A DNA stretch of 23,597 nt, taken from the IMG/VR virus record IMGVR_UViG_3300032782_000028, positions 1-23,597 of that record; one strand, given 5' to 3'. This stretch comes from a virus. A program made the position numbers and the translations under genes. Every line of letters begins with the position of its first letter. Positions within the stretch are counted from its first letter, which is position 1. The notes beneath the pieces are model-generated. The model was given only the letters and a program-made list of their open reading frames with translations, searched no databases and was not told where the DNA came from. Shown here in pieces: positions 1-7,894 of this stretch.

Positions 1-2
1 AT

Positions 3-53
3 AAATGGGGCAGACATCGCTTTGGCAGTGAAAACACTTGGATGGCAAGCTGA
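3..53 (+). CDS. Possible C-terminal end of an upstream gene (partial)
   Basis: The third reading frame is open from the window edge to a TGA at 51-53 and would encode 16 residues ending in NTWMAS. It stops 7 bases before the best start of the methyltransferase gene, as expected for tightly packed phage genes, where a terminase large subunit often lies upstream of the portal region. Nothing in so short a peptide identifies the product. The competing reading is that the methyltransferase frame, which is also open to base 1, simply begins further upstream. Confidence 0.3.
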   Translation, partial: KWGRHRFGSENTWMAS

Positions 54-60
54 GGAAACT

Positions 61-900
61 ATGAATTTGCAAGAGTATGAACGCATTCAGCCGAATGCCA
101 CGGTAGATGGCATTCTCTTTAATCTCCCCAATAGTCACTGTGAGTGGCGAGTAAAGACAATGTATACCAAGGAACCGGATACGGTTGCTTGGATTCGTTC
201 CATGCCTGCCGGAGACATTTTCTTCGATATTGGGGCCAATATTGGCCTATATACGATGCTGGCATGGAAACAGGGACTCCGGGTAATGGCTTTCGAGCCC
301 GAAGCCCAGAATTTCTCGGTTTTGATCCGGAATCTGGCGATGAACCGCGTTCCTAAAGAGCTTGCCGTGGCGTTTCCGCTTTGCATTTCGGACGGTGAAA
401 CCATCAATACGCTGCGGCTCTCAGATTTGCGCCCCGGCGGTTCGTGTCATTCCTTTGGCTCGGACATGAACTACAAGCGGCAAGAGAAACAATGGGCTTA
501 CGAGCAAGGTTCCGTGGCTTTTTCGCTGGATACGCTGGTGTTCGAATGCGGCCTGCCGGTGCCGAATCACGTCAAGATCGACGTGGACGGCTTTGAAGAC
601 AAGTGCCTGAAAGGTATGAGTCGCGTTCTCGCGCATCCAAGCCTAAAATCGGTGTTGGTGGAAATGGATTCCGCCAATTCTGACCATATGGGGTGGAAAG
701 ATGGACTCGAAAAACTCGGATTCAAAACCGACGACGCTCAGATTGCCGCCGCCAGACGATCAGAAGGGCCATTCGCGGGTATCGGGAACATTATCTTTAC
801 GCGGGTCGATGTTCCCGTATCAGAGAGCGTGCAGCCATCTTTGGGGACGGACGTACATCCGGCCCAAGATGGGAAGCTGTCTGAAACAACGACTCTGTAA
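61..900 (+). CDS. FkbM-family SAM-dependent methyltransferase
   Basis: Predicted 279-aa class I methyltransferase of the FkbM type, a family that O-methylates sugars and other small or polymer-bound substrates. The SAM-binding motif I is visible as FFDIGANIGLYT near residues 54-65, followed by an acidic motif II (AFEPEA, near 77-82). The FkbM signature KIDVDGFE lies near 172-179 and the strand VLVEMD near 200. I chose ATG at 61 because GAGGA lies just upstream with good spacing; an in-frame TTG at 22 has no such site and the frame is open to the window edge. The gene precedes the oxygenase by 37 bases and probably shares its transcript. A methyltransferase is not a core morphogenesis function, so it looks like accessory cargo before the portal. 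Substrate unknown. Confidence 0.8.
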   Translation: MNLQEYERIQPNATVDGILFNLPNSHCEWRVKTMYTKEPDTVAWIRSMPAGDIFFDIGANIGLYTMLAWKQGLRVMAFEPEAQNFSVLIRNLAMNRVPKELAVAFPLCISDGETINTLRLSDLRPGGSCHSFGSDMNYKRQEKQWAYEQGSVAFSLDTLVFECGLPVPNHVKIDVDGFEDKCLKGMSRVLAHPSLKSVLVEMDSANSDHMGWKDGLEKLGFKTDDAQIAAARRSEGPFAGIGNIIFTRVDVPVSESVQPSLGTDVHPAQDGKLSETTTL

Positions 901-937
901 AAAGTGCGGATTTATGCAATATCTCTAGGAGAGGATC

Positions 938-1588
938 ATGGACCCGGTGGAACATGCCATCTACAAATTGCGGAATGCTCAAGTCAACGAATACCCGTAT
1001 GGACACTTTTTTGTACATGACGTGTTCCCCAAGGACTTCTATCACGATCTGATTAAAGCCCTGCCGGGCAACGAGCACTATGCCCCGCTGCCCGGTGGTT
1101 ACAGGCATCGCCAAGCCCTGCAATCGCCGATAGAAATGGTCGCCGGGTTTGATTCCGCCTACTTCGCCTCTCAGGTTCTCACGGTTTTCAGCAAGCAATT
1201 CTTCACCCGCTATCCGGACCATAACCGGCCTAAATTCCGTCAGGAAATCAGGTTTATCCGCGATGAAGAAGGGTATGCCATTGGTCCGCATACGGATGCG
1301 CCATGGAAGGTGGTGAGCCTGCTGTTCTACCTGCCGTCCGAATACCACTACGTGGACCACGGAACCAGCATCTATGTCCCCGAAGACCACAAGAAAACGT
1401 GTCCCGGTGGGCCGCACTACCCATTTGAGGGATTCCATGAAGTTTGGCGTGCGCCTTTTGTGCCAAATTCTTGTTTCGGGTTCTTCAAGACCCCAAATTC
1501 TTGGCATGGGGTCGAGAAAATCGAGGGGAAGACTGAAAGAAATGTTATGCTCTTCAATATCTTCGAGGAACCGGCGCAGAAATCATGA
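938..1588 (+). CDS. 2-oxoglutarate/Fe(II)-dependent oxygenase (hydroxylase-like)
   Basis: Predicted 216-aa non-haem iron oxygenase that would use 2-oxoglutarate and O2 to hydroxylate a substrate. The facial triad is readable: His118 and Asp120 in the motif PHTDAPWK, and distal His190 in SWHGVEK. Arg201 in KTERNVMLF is placed to bind the 2-oxoglutarate carboxylate. The spacing fits the prolyl-4-hydroxylase-like double-stranded beta-helix superfamily. A strong AGGAGAGG site precedes the ATG. The stop overlaps the portal start by 4 bases (ATGA), so the gene is translationally coupled to the portal. Such oxygenases are known in many phages, often of unknown target. Together with the neighbouring methyltransferase it suggests modification of a protein or glycan; this is inference. 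Confidence 0.8.
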   Translation: MDPVEHAIYKLRNAQVNEYPYGHFFVHDVFPKDFYHDLIKALPGNEHYAPLPGGYRHRQALQSPIEMVAGFDSAYFASQVLTVFSKQFFTRYPDHNRPKFRQEIRFIRDEEGYAIGPHTDAPWKVVSLLFYLPSEYHYVDHGTSIYVPEDHKKTCPGGPHYPFEGFHEVWRAPFVPNSCFGFFKTPNSWHGVEKIEGKTERNVMLFNIFEEPAQKS

Positions 1589-3750
1589 TTGATCGTGAAG
1601 AATTCAAGCGCAAGGCCATCAAACGCCTTCATGAATGCCGCGAATTTTGCGGAAAGTGGCATCAGAAGGCGCGGGATGACTACGCTTTTATCGCGGGCGA
1701 CCAATGGAAGCCGGTAGACGAGAATTTGCTGCGTCAGCAAAGCCGTCCGCATGTCACGTTCAATTATTCCGAGAAAATGATCGACGCCGTGGGCGGCGCG
1801 GAAGTCAGTAACCGTCAGGAAGTGGTCTATGCGGCGCGCCAGATGGAAAACGTGCCCCTTGGCGAGATTTGGACGAATGCCGCGCGCTGGGTGCGCGACG
1901 AATGCAACGCGGAAGACGAAGAAACAGATGCTTTCCGGGATGCTCTCATTTGCGGAATGGGCTGGATCGAAACCCGCATGGATTACAGCGAAGACAAGGA
2001 CGGTATGCCGATCCTGAGCCGTATCGATCCGCTGGAAATGTTCTTCGATCCTGCCGCCATCAAACCCTCTCTTGCCGACCGCCGCTACGATTTTCATGGC
2101 GCGTGGATGGACAATGACCTGATTGCCGCGCGCTGGCCGAATGCCGTTATTGCCAACACTGATTGGGATTCGGCGGAAGGCGAAGTTACGCATATTCGGC
2201 ATGGTTTCCGCTATCAGGACGACCAGAACGCTCCCTATCCTGATTTGCGGCGCGTGGATCAGTCCAAGATTTGGTATTACCAATGTGTCGAGATGGAACC
2301 GTACTACCGTGTGGAAACCGGTGGTGGTGAAATCGCGGAATTGGAGGAAGACGACTTTCTGTCCATCAAAAAGGCCGTGGATGCGAACGGGCTGAAATAC
2401 GTTCGCTCTTTCCACAAAGTCTACTACCGGGCATTCTTCGCGGAAGAAACGATGCTGGAATGGGGGCTTTCCCCGTGTCAGGACGGCTTCACACGTAATT
2501 GCATCACGGGCAAACGCGACCGCAACAAAAATATGTGGTACGGGCTGACGCGCGTCATGAAAGACCCGCAACGCTGGGCGAACAAGTGGCTGTCGCAGAT
2601 CATGTACATCATCAACTCGAATGCGAAAGGCGGTCTTATCGCCGAAACCGGCGCATTCGTAGACCCGCGCAAGGCGCAAGAGGAATGGTCTAGCCCTGAT
2701 TCCGTGACGCTGCTGAATGAAGGCGGCTTGTTGAAGGTCAAGGAAAAGCAAATGACCGCCTATCCTGCCGGGCTTGCGCAACTCATGGAATTCGCGCTGA
2801 ATTCTCTGCCGCAAGTGACCGGGATCAATTTGGAAGCCCTTGGGCTGGCTAACCGTGACCAAGCCAATGTGCTGGAACAGTCGCGCAAGCAAGCCGCCTA
2901 TGGGCTGCTCGCGCCGATTTTCGATTCCCTGCATCGCTATCGCAAGCTGGAAGGGAAAATTCTGTTGTGGTTCATCCGGAACTACATCAGCGACGGTCGC
3001 CTCATCAAAATCAACGGCACGGGCGAAACCCAATATATGCCGCTGACGAAACTCCCGGATGCGGTGAAATTCGACATTATCGTTGACGACGCACCGACCG
3101 CGCCCGACGTGAAACAACGGACGTGGGAAGCTCTCATGCAGATCGTCCCGCCGATGATTAAGGCCGGGATGCCGCTGCCGCCTGATTTGCTGACCTATGC
3201 TCCGCTGCCGACTGATTTGATTCAGAAGTGGCAACAATACATGCTGAAAATGCAATCTCAGCAAGTCAATCCGCAAATGGTCCAGCAAATGCAGGAACAA
3301 ATGCAGAAATTGGAGCAACAGAACCAACAATTGCAATTGCAACTCAAGGACAAGAGTCAGGAACTCCAACTCAAGGCCGTGGAAGTGCAATCCACGCTTG
3401 AACTCAAGAAACAGGAAGTCTTGGGTAAGCTCCAATTGCAGGCTGACGCCCATAATCAGGACATGCAATTGCAGCGCGTGACGACTTCGCACAATCTCGC
3501 CTTGGCGCAGCAGAAGCAACAGGACGATACCAAAATCAAGGCCGCGACCGCCGGGCTTCAGGGCGGCGATGGCTCTGAAATTAGCCTGAAAATCGAAACG
3601 GAAGCCGAATCCATCGTCAAGGCGCTGGAAGGCGTTACCGAATCGTTCGCAGAAGCTCTGAAACAGATCGTTTCCAGCATTAATGCTCCCAAACAGGTAA
3701 TTCGGGATGCTAACGGTAATATCGTCGGAGTGAAATCACAAAATGGCTAG
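1585..3750 (+). CDS. Portal protein (P22-like)
   Basis: Predicted 721-aa portal, the dodecameric ring at the capsid vertex through which DNA is packaged and ejected. The N-terminal part reads as a P22-type portal: charged helices with RDDYAFIAGDQW and RPHVTFNYSEKMIDAVGG, then DALICGMGWIETRMDYS and DPLEMFFDP. A helical region follows around residues 390-470 (LPQVTGINLEALG). Residues about 548-648 are a long Gln/Lys-rich coiled coil, which could form the barrel or crown that projects into the capsid. Its length matches the P22 class (about 700 aa), longer than HK97- or phi29-type portals. It begins with ATGA overlap to the oxygenase and its last codons overlap the next gene by 8 bases. The long open frame on the opposite strand is a shadow. 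Confidence 0.9.
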   Translation: MIDREEFKRKAIKRLHECREFCGKWHQKARDDYAFIAGDQWKPVDENLLRQQSRPHVTFNYSEKMIDAVGGAEVSNRQEVVYAARQMENVPLGEIWTNAARWVRDECNAEDEETDAFRDALICGMGWIETRMDYSEDKDGMPILSRIDPLEMFFDPAAIKPSLADRRYDFHGAWMDNDLIAARWPNAVIANTDWDSAEGEVTHIRHGFRYQDDQNAPYPDLRRVDQSKIWYYQCVEMEPYYRVETGGGEIAELEEDDFLSIKKAVDANGLKYVRSFHKVYYRAFFAEETMLEWGLSPCQDGFTRNCITGKRDRNKNMWYGLTRVMKDPQRWANKWLSQIMYIINSNAKGGLIAETGAFVDPRKAQEEWSSPDSVTLLNEGGLLKVKEKQMTAYPAGLAQLMEFALNSLPQVTGINLEALGLANRDQANVLEQSRKQAAYGLLAPIFDSLHRYRKLEGKILLWFIRNYISDGRLIKINGTGETQYMPLTKLPDAVKFDIIVDDAPTAPDVKQRTWEALMQIVPPMIKAGMPLPPDLLTYAPLPTDLIQKWQQYMLKMQSQQVNPQMVQQMQEQMQKLEQQNQQLQLQLKDKSQELQLKAVEVQSTLELKKQEVLGKLQLQADAHNQDMQLQRVTTSHNLALAQQKQQDDTKIKAATAGLQGGDGSEISLKIETEAESIVKALEGVTESFAEALKQIVSSINAPKQVIRDANGNIVGVKSQNG

Positions 3751-3988
3751 TTACAAGAAACTTGCAGAGGATCGCGCGCATGAAATTGCCGCGCTTATCG
3801 TATCTCATCAGAAAGAGATGGATTCCTTGCGTTCCCAGATCGCCAATATGGCGGATTTGGACCGCATGTGTGAGGCTGTTACGGACGATGAAGCCAAAGC
3901 CGTACTCGCCACTTTCGCAGAGCGCGCCCAGAATCGCGCTGAACTGGTTCTTTTGATTCGCGTACTTGCAAGGATTAATCATGTCTGA
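3743..3988 (+). CDS. Small helical protein between portal and scaffold
   Basis: Unrecognised 81-aa protein that is almost entirely predicted alpha-helix and charged (AEDRAHEIAALIVSHQKEMD). It has no signal peptide or membrane segment. Its start overlaps the portal end by 8 bases and its end overlaps the scaffold-like gene by 8 bases, so the three are probably translated as a unit. The position suggests a role in head assembly, perhaps an assembly cofactor, but no motif shows this. The overlapping arrangement and phage-like codon use make it a real gene even though it is short. Confidence 0.7.
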   Translation: MASYKKLAEDRAHEIAALIVSHQKEMDSLRSQIANMADLDRMCEAVTDDEAKAVLATFAERAQNRAELVLLIRVLARINHV

Positions 3989-4892
3989 CTTCCAAGAATT
4001 GCCGCCGGAATACAAGGAATTTTTCGATACAGGCGTATTGCCTGCATCGCTCGCCCAACAGGCGACGCCTCCCGTGCCCGATGAGCCCCAAACTGTTGAC
4101 GCACCAACAGGATCGGAAACGACCACAACGAATCCCGCCTCCCCTAGTTCGTTGGATGCGACGCCTCCCGAACCTCAAACTCCGAATATGCCGGATTTGA
4201 GCGTATATGAGCGTTTGATTGAAGCGCAGCAAGCGCGTGAAGCGGAATTGCGGCAACAGGTTAAGGCCATGCAGGAGCAAATGGCGAAATTGACCGCTGC
4301 TCCCGCGCCTGACCCGACAACCGATCCGCTGGGATATCTGAATCATCAAATGAAGACGATTCAGGACCAGATCAATGCAATGCAGACGCAAACGCAAACG
4401 CAGCAGCAAACGCAGCAGCAACAACAGGACGTACAGCAATTCGTGAATACGCTGAACGGCCAGATCGCCGCGTTCAAGTCCACGCATACCGATTACGACG
4501 CCGCCTACAAGCATGTGGTGGATATGCGGATGCAGGATTACCGCGATATGGGGCTGACCGACCTGCAAGGCCGTCAAATGCTTGGCAACGAAGAAAGAAC
4601 GATTGCCATGCAGGCCATGCAGCAAGGAAAGAACCCTGCCGAAGTGGTGTACAAGATGGCGCAGAGAATGGGCTACAAGGCTGCTGCTGCCACGCCGACC
4701 GCGACCAAACTGGATACCATCCGGAAAGGTCAAGAAGCCGCCAAAACGGTGGAAGCGGGCGCTCGCGCAACTGCGCCGACCGGGGAAATCACGCGGGAAA
4801 CGTTGGAGAATGCGTCCGACGCTGAATTGACGAAACTGGTGTCGAACGATTGGGAAAAGATTTTCGGCAAATCCAAGGGCATTTTCGGGTGA
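3981..4892 (+). CDS. Scaffold-like head assembly protein
   Basis: Predicted 303-aa protein, likely the internal scaffold that guides procapsid assembly and is later lost. The N-terminal third is Pro/Thr/Ser-rich and probably disordered. Residues about 78-160 form a Gln-rich coiled coil, including a run of alternating Gln and Thr. The C-terminal part is helical and charged, with a closing basic segment (WEKIFGKSKGIFG), as is common in scaffolds that bind coat protein through a C-terminal helix. I chose ATG at 3981 because AAGGA lies 6 bases before it; the upstream TTG at 3966 has no site. Composition and position after the portal support the call, but scaffolds diverge quickly, so no specific family is claimed. 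The major capsid gene is unusually far away (about 4.6 kb). Confidence 0.65.
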   Translation: MSDFQELPPEYKEFFDTGVLPASLAQQATPPVPDEPQTVDAPTGSETTTTNPASPSSLDATPPEPQTPNMPDLSVYERLIEAQQAREAELRQQVKAMQEQMAKLTAAPAPDPTTDPLGYLNHQMKTIQDQINAMQTQTQTQQQTQQQQQDVQQFVNTLNGQIAAFKSTHTDYDAAYKHVVDMRMQDYRDMGLTDLQGRQMLGNEERTIAMQAMQQGKNPAEVVYKMAQRMGYKAAAATPTATKLDTIRKGQEAAKTVEAGARATAPTGEITRETLENASDAELTKLVSNDWEKIFGKSKGIFG

Positions 4893-4898
4893 ATTTAA

Positions 4899-6872
4899 AT
4901 GGCTGCTGACGGTTTCGTACAAGTCCCGCCCAATTCCACGGGCGGCAAAGTCGATTGTTCTAGCCTTTCGGTTGCCGGTGCGACCGTTGTCCGGCAACGT
5001 GTCGTTATCGGGGATAACGCGCATTCCGCGAACTTTGCGAATGTGACGAATGGCGCGTTGCAAGTCGGCGGCACTCTTGACAACATCAGCGCTACGGTAA
5101 CGGTTGCTGGCACCGTCACGCTAGGCGCTGGCTCCAACAACATCGGAACCGTTCAAGCGATTTCTGCCCCAGTGGTACTTGCTGCCGGTGCTAACAACAT
5201 CGGGAAAATTAACAACATCTCGGCCACGGTGGTTGTGTCCGGGACGGTTTCCCTTGGCGCAAGTACCGCCAATATCGGCGTACTCAACAATATCTCTGCC
5301 ACGGTGACGGTAGCCGGTACGGTGTCGCTTGGCGCAGGCACGGCGAACATTGGTTCCATCAACAATATCTCCGCTCCCGTGGTGTTGGCGGCGGGAACCA
5401 ACAACATCGGGACCATCAACAACATCTCCGCAAGCGTGACCGTCCAAGGTCATGTGACGGTAGATGCGATTTCCGCGACGGCGACATGCGTCATCGGCGG
5501 TTTTCTTGATCCCAGCGGTAACCAGAGGAATTTGGTAGATAGCGCCAATCTGGCCCTAAAAGTCAACGTTGTGGCTGGTGGTGCTGGCGGTGGGATCGTC
5601 ACGGGTCCGCACAACCAAGGCGTCTCTGTCACGGCTGGCGATAGCCCGGTACTCGTTGGGGGTACTGACGGCACGAATGCCCGGATGGTCAAGGTTGATT
5701 CGAACGGCAACCTGTACATCAACAACATCTCCGCGACGGTCACGGTAGCGGGGAATCTGAGCATTGGCGGGACAGTCGGCGGAACGTCCGCGACGGCTGG
5801 CAGTAGCTTTACGCTCATCGGCGGAACCGATGGTTCGCTTGCTCGCGCCATCAAGACCGATGCCAATGGAAACCTCGTCATCAACAACATTTCGGCGACC
5901 GTAACGGTCGCCGGAAATCTGACGGTCGGCGGCACGACCGGCGCGACCTCCTATACGGCGGGTAGCAGCTTTACCATGATCGGCGGGATGGACGGCTCTC
6001 TGGCCCGTGGGCTTCTCATGGACTCGTCGGGCCATGCCATCATTTCCGGTACGGTCGCCCTTGCTGGCGGTTCCAACAACATCGGGACCATCAACAATAT
6101 TTCGGCTGGTGTCGTGCTGGCTGCTGGCTCTGCGAATATCGGCACGATCAATAACATCAGCGCAAACGTCACGGTTCAAGGCACTGTTTCGCTGGGTGCT
6201 GGCACGGCCAACATCGGAACGATCAACAACATCTCTGCTGCCGTTTCTCTTGCCGCTGGTTCCAATAACATTGGCTCCATCAACAACATTTCGGCAAACG
6301 TCAACGTGGTATTGCAGGCTGGAACCGCGAATATCGGCTCCATCAACAATATCAGCGCGGCTGTCGTTGTTGCAGGTCAAGTTGCGGCGGGCGCATCCAT
6401 TACGGCTGGTAATAGTCCGGTATTGATGGGGGGTCGTGTAAAGCTGTCGGCTTCTACGACTGCCGCTGCTAAGGATTGCCAGTGGACATGGATGGATAAA
6501 GCCGGGCGCATGATTGTCCAGCTTAACCATCCGAGTTTGGCCCCTTCTGCATCGCACGGTCCTAAGACCGTGACGATTTCCACGTCGGCATCCGTGGCGC
6601 TGATTGCCGCGCCGGGTTCTGGTTTGGTAGCGTATGTAGATTCCATCATGGTAACGAATGGAAGTGCTACACTTACGCGAGCGGATATCTACGAGGCTTC
6701 CGGGACTGCTACGCCCGTAGTAGCTGGTTATCTCGCAGCAAGTGGCGGCGGTTTTGTGAATAAGTTTGATCCGCCGTGGCGCGTTTCTGCGAATACCGCG
6801 CTTAACGCCCGTGTGAAACCAAACGTCTCAAAGTGTCTTTTTGTGATTCATTTCCACGTCGGCGTGGATTAA
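4899..6872 (+). CDS. Large NNISA-repeat beta-rich virion protein
   Basis: Predicted 657-aa protein, most likely a head fibre, decoration or tail-associated fibre. An N-terminal segment (about 1-58) is followed by tandem units built on NNISA + TVTVAGTVSLGAGTANIG or the shorter NNISA + PVVLAAGTNNIG. These give periods of about 25 and 19 residues. The middle (about 240-385) has three longer repeats containing GGTDGSLAR and DANGNL. More short repeats run to about residue 490, and a distinct C-terminal domain (about 510-657) ends in CLFVIHFHVGVD. The hydrophobic/glycine periodicity fits a beta-solenoid or trimeric beta-fibre. Twelve copies of N-I-S occur at regular spacing, matching the N-x-S/T glycosylation sequon. 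It lies just after the scaffold-like gene. The exact function is unknown and no enzymatic motif is seen. Confidence 0.7.
   Translation: MAADGFVQVPPNSTGGKVDCSSLSVAGATVVRQRVVIGDNAHSANFANVTNGALQVGGTLDNISATVTVAGTVTLGAGSNNIGTVQAISAPVVLAAGANNIGKINNISATVVVSGTVSLGASTANIGVLNNISATVTVAGTVSLGAGTANIGSINNISAPVVLAAGTNNIGTINNISASVTVQGHVTVDAISATATCVIGGFLDPSGNQRNLVDSANLALKVNVVAGGAGGGIVTGPHNQGVSVTAGDSPVLVGGTDGTNARMVKVDSNGNLYINNISATVTVAGNLSIGGTVGGTSATAGSSFTLIGGTDGSLARAIKTDANGNLVINNISATVTVAGNLTVGGTTGATSYTAGSSFTMIGGMDGSLARGLLMDSSGHAIISGTVALAGGSNNIGTINNISAGVVLAAGSANIGTINNISANVTVQGTVSLGAGTANIGTINNISAAVSLAAGSNNIGSINNISANVNVVLQAGTANIGSINNISAAVVVAGQVAAGASITAGNSPVLMGGRVKLSASTTAAAKDCQWTWMDKAGRMIVQLNHPSLAPSASHGPKTVTISTSASVALIAAPGSGLVAYVDSIMVTNGSATLTRADIYEASGTATPVVAGYLAASGGGFVNKFDPPWRVSANTALNARVKPNVSKCLFVIHFHVGVD
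6853..6868 (+). promoter_or_regulatory. Hairpin at the end of the repeat-protein gene
   Basis: A 6-bp inverted repeat (TCCACG / CGTGGA) closes on a TCGG loop just before the stop codon of the repeat gene and the GGAGG site of the next. There is no U-tract, so it is not a convincing terminator. It could protect the transcript end or modulate translation of the small genes downstream. It may also be chance within coding sequence. Confidence 0.25.
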
Positions 6873-6883
6873 TGGAGGCTGAA

Positions 6884-7138
6884 ATGGCTGCGAAGATCAA
6901 CAAGACCGTCAAGATTTCGTTGCGTGACGGTTCGAACGTCAAGAATCAAATGTCCCCCGATAACCCGTGGCATGGCGGCGCAAGCGCCAAGGGCATGGGT
7001 GAAGTGGACGGCGTGAAGCGTCGCGGTGGTCCGTCGCCGGATACCGGCAAGGGCTACGGCACGGCTCGCGGTATTGGCGGCGGCACAAAGGCGACTGACG
7101 GTCGCAAGTCGGGCCAAGATTCTGACGATGGTGAATAA
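6884..7138 (+). CDS. Small Gly/Lys-rich hypothetical protein
   Basis: Unrecognised 84-aa protein beginning MAAKINKTVKISLRDG. The first 25 residues are basic and could form beta strands. The rest is low-complexity, rich in Gly, Lys and Asp (GKGYGTARGIGGGTKATDGR) and probably disordered. ATG at 6884 is chosen because GGAGG at 6874-6878 lies 5 bases before it; an ATG at 6872 overlaps the preceding stop but lies on top of that ribosome site. It opens a run of small genes between the repeat fibre and the capsid genes. Likely a minor virion or DNA-associated protein, but this is inference from position and charge. Confidence 0.65.
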   Translation: MAAKINKTVKISLRDGSNVKNQMSPDNPWHGGASAKGMGEVDGVKRRGGPSPDTGKGYGTARGIGGGTKATDGRKSGQDSDDGE

Positions 7139-7140
7139 TC

Positions 7141-7386
7141 ATGGCCGAAACCAAGAATGGGGGAGGCGGTGACGGCAAGGTGACAAACCGTGCCGGTAAC
7201 GTCTTCTCTTTCCAAGCTAATACCGGGAAAGTGCTAAAGGATGGCTCCGATTCGAGTCTTCCGATTACGCCAGCGACGGAATTGCGATACAAGGATGCCG
7301 TGGTATATGCCAAAGCCCATTCCGGCGCTTGGTATTCCTATACGGGGTCGGCTTGGGTTTCTAGCAAAAACCCGATGGGGATGTGA
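7141..7386 (+). CDS. Small hypothetical protein
   Basis: Unrecognised 81-aa protein. A Gly-rich N-terminus (TKNGGGGDGKVTNRAG) is followed by a compact segment with aromatic residues (GAWYSYTGSAWVSSK) that may form a beta-hairpin, a pattern seen in small adhesive or capsid-bound virion proteins. The start follows the previous stop by 2 bases, and the stop lies just before the next gene, so it belongs to the same transcript. No catalytic motif is visible. Confidence 0.65.
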   Translation: MAETKNGGGGDGKVTNRAGNVFSFQANTGKVLKDGSDSSLPITPATELRYKDAVVYAKAHSGAWYSYTGSAWVSSKNPMGM

Positions 7387-7387
7387 A

Positions 7388-7564
7388 ATGGCTTACGGTA
7401 GCGGAAATCGCCCGAAGGGAAGTCCTGAGCCAAAGGGCAAGAAAACGCCCAATGCTCCAGTCCGGGCAAAGAAACAGGCCAAGGTAGGCAATCCGGGCAA
7501 GGATAACGACGGCTCGCGTAACCGTTATGCGAAAGGTCTGCTGTCGGGGAAAAGCCGTGGCTAA
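7388..7564 (+). CDS. Tiny basic protein (58 aa)
   Basis: Predicted 58-aa, strongly basic, low-complexity protein: MAYGSGNRPKGSPEPKGKKT at the N-terminus and a GLLSGKSRG tail. It starts 1 base after the preceding stop and overlaps the following gene by 8 bases. Lysine, arginine, proline and glycine dominate, so it is probably disordered and may bind nucleic acid. An in-frame extension exists back to 7241 but would lie within the previous gene, so ATG at 7388 is preferred. Confidence 0.6.
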   Translation: MAYGSGNRPKGSPEPKGKKTPNAPVRAKKQAKVGNPGKDNDGSRNRYAKGLLSGKSRG

Positions 7565-7751
7565 ACTTACGAGCAAGACTCGGGCAAAGATTCCCGCCAA
7601 AAAGTTTGCTAACCCGAAAGAGCGCCGCTTCCCTCTGGAAGACAAGGCGCATATTCGCGCGGCTGAATCCTACAAGCGTTTTGCTTCTCCTGCTGAGAAG
7701 CAAAAGATCGATGCCGCTGCCAACAAGGCATTCGGCAAGAAGGGCAAATGA
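7557..7751 (+). CDS. Small basic phage protein (64 aa)
   Basis: Predicted 64-aa basic helical protein starting at GTG: residues read MAKLTSKTRAKIPAKKFANP, then PLEDKAHIRAAESYKRF and a lysine-rich end. I recognise the pattern (Lys-rich start, IPAKKFANP-type segment, DKAHIRAA helix) as a small protein recurrent in phage and prophage genomes, without a proven role. The GTG start is chosen because it keeps the conserved-looking N-terminus and follows GGGGAAAA, overlapping the previous gene by 8 bases. An in-frame ATG at 7527 would add ten residues without that support. Confidence 0.65.
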   Translation: MAKLTSKTRAKIPAKKFANPKERRFPLEDKAHIRAAESYKRFASPAEKQKIDAAANKAFGKKGK

Positions 7752-7894
7752 TGGCGAAGAAAATGACACTTCCGCAAGCGGAACGGAAGTATGAGAAGTC
7801 GGCGGCTGACCGCAAAGCCGATATTGCTGGCGCTAAAAAGCTCATGCGCCAAACCAACAAGCCCATGAGAAAGACCGCTGGCCGGGGGCGATAA
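7748..7894 (+). CDS. Tiny basic protein (48 aa)
   Basis: Predicted 48-aa helical basic protein ([20 protein letters not shown] start, then [20 protein letters not shown]). ATG overlaps the previous stop as ATGA, and its own stop TAA overlaps the next start by 1 base. Two adjacent ATGs (7748 and 7751) are possible starts. No family is recognised. The tight overlaps and the neighbours of the same kind make it credible despite its size. Confidence 0.55.
   Translation: MMAKKMTLPQAERKYEKSAADRKADIAGAKKLMRQTNKPMRKTAGRGR

Noticed and set aside
22-900. TTG at 22 as the start of the FkbM methyltransferase
   Set aside because: ATG at 61 has a GAGGA site with good spacing; TTG has none.
61-1588. Methyltransferase and oxygenase as a DNA base hypermodification pathway
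   Set aside because: FkbM enzymes act on small molecules or glycans, the oxygenase resembles prolyl hydroxylases more than TET/JBP enzymes, and no thymidylate-synthase-like or nucleotide kinase gene is present here.
1417-3519. 700-residue open frame on the - strand opposite the portal
   Set aside because: Its product is a His/Leu/Arg/Phe-rich sequence typical of antisense shadow frames. The + strand frame encodes a clear portal with proper start signals.
3975-5063. 362-residue - strand open frame over the scaffold-like gene
   Set aside because: Composition (Arg/His/Leu runs from the Gln-rich codons) shows it is a shadow; no ribosome site or motif.
5556-6557. 333-residue - strand open frame over the repeat gene
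   Set aside because: It mirrors the repeats of the + strand gene and has no independent motif.
4899-6872. Nucleotide repeats in the repeat gene as a possible CRISPR-like or mobile array
   Set aside because: The repeats are in frame, vary synonymously and encode a regular protein motif, so they are coding repeats.
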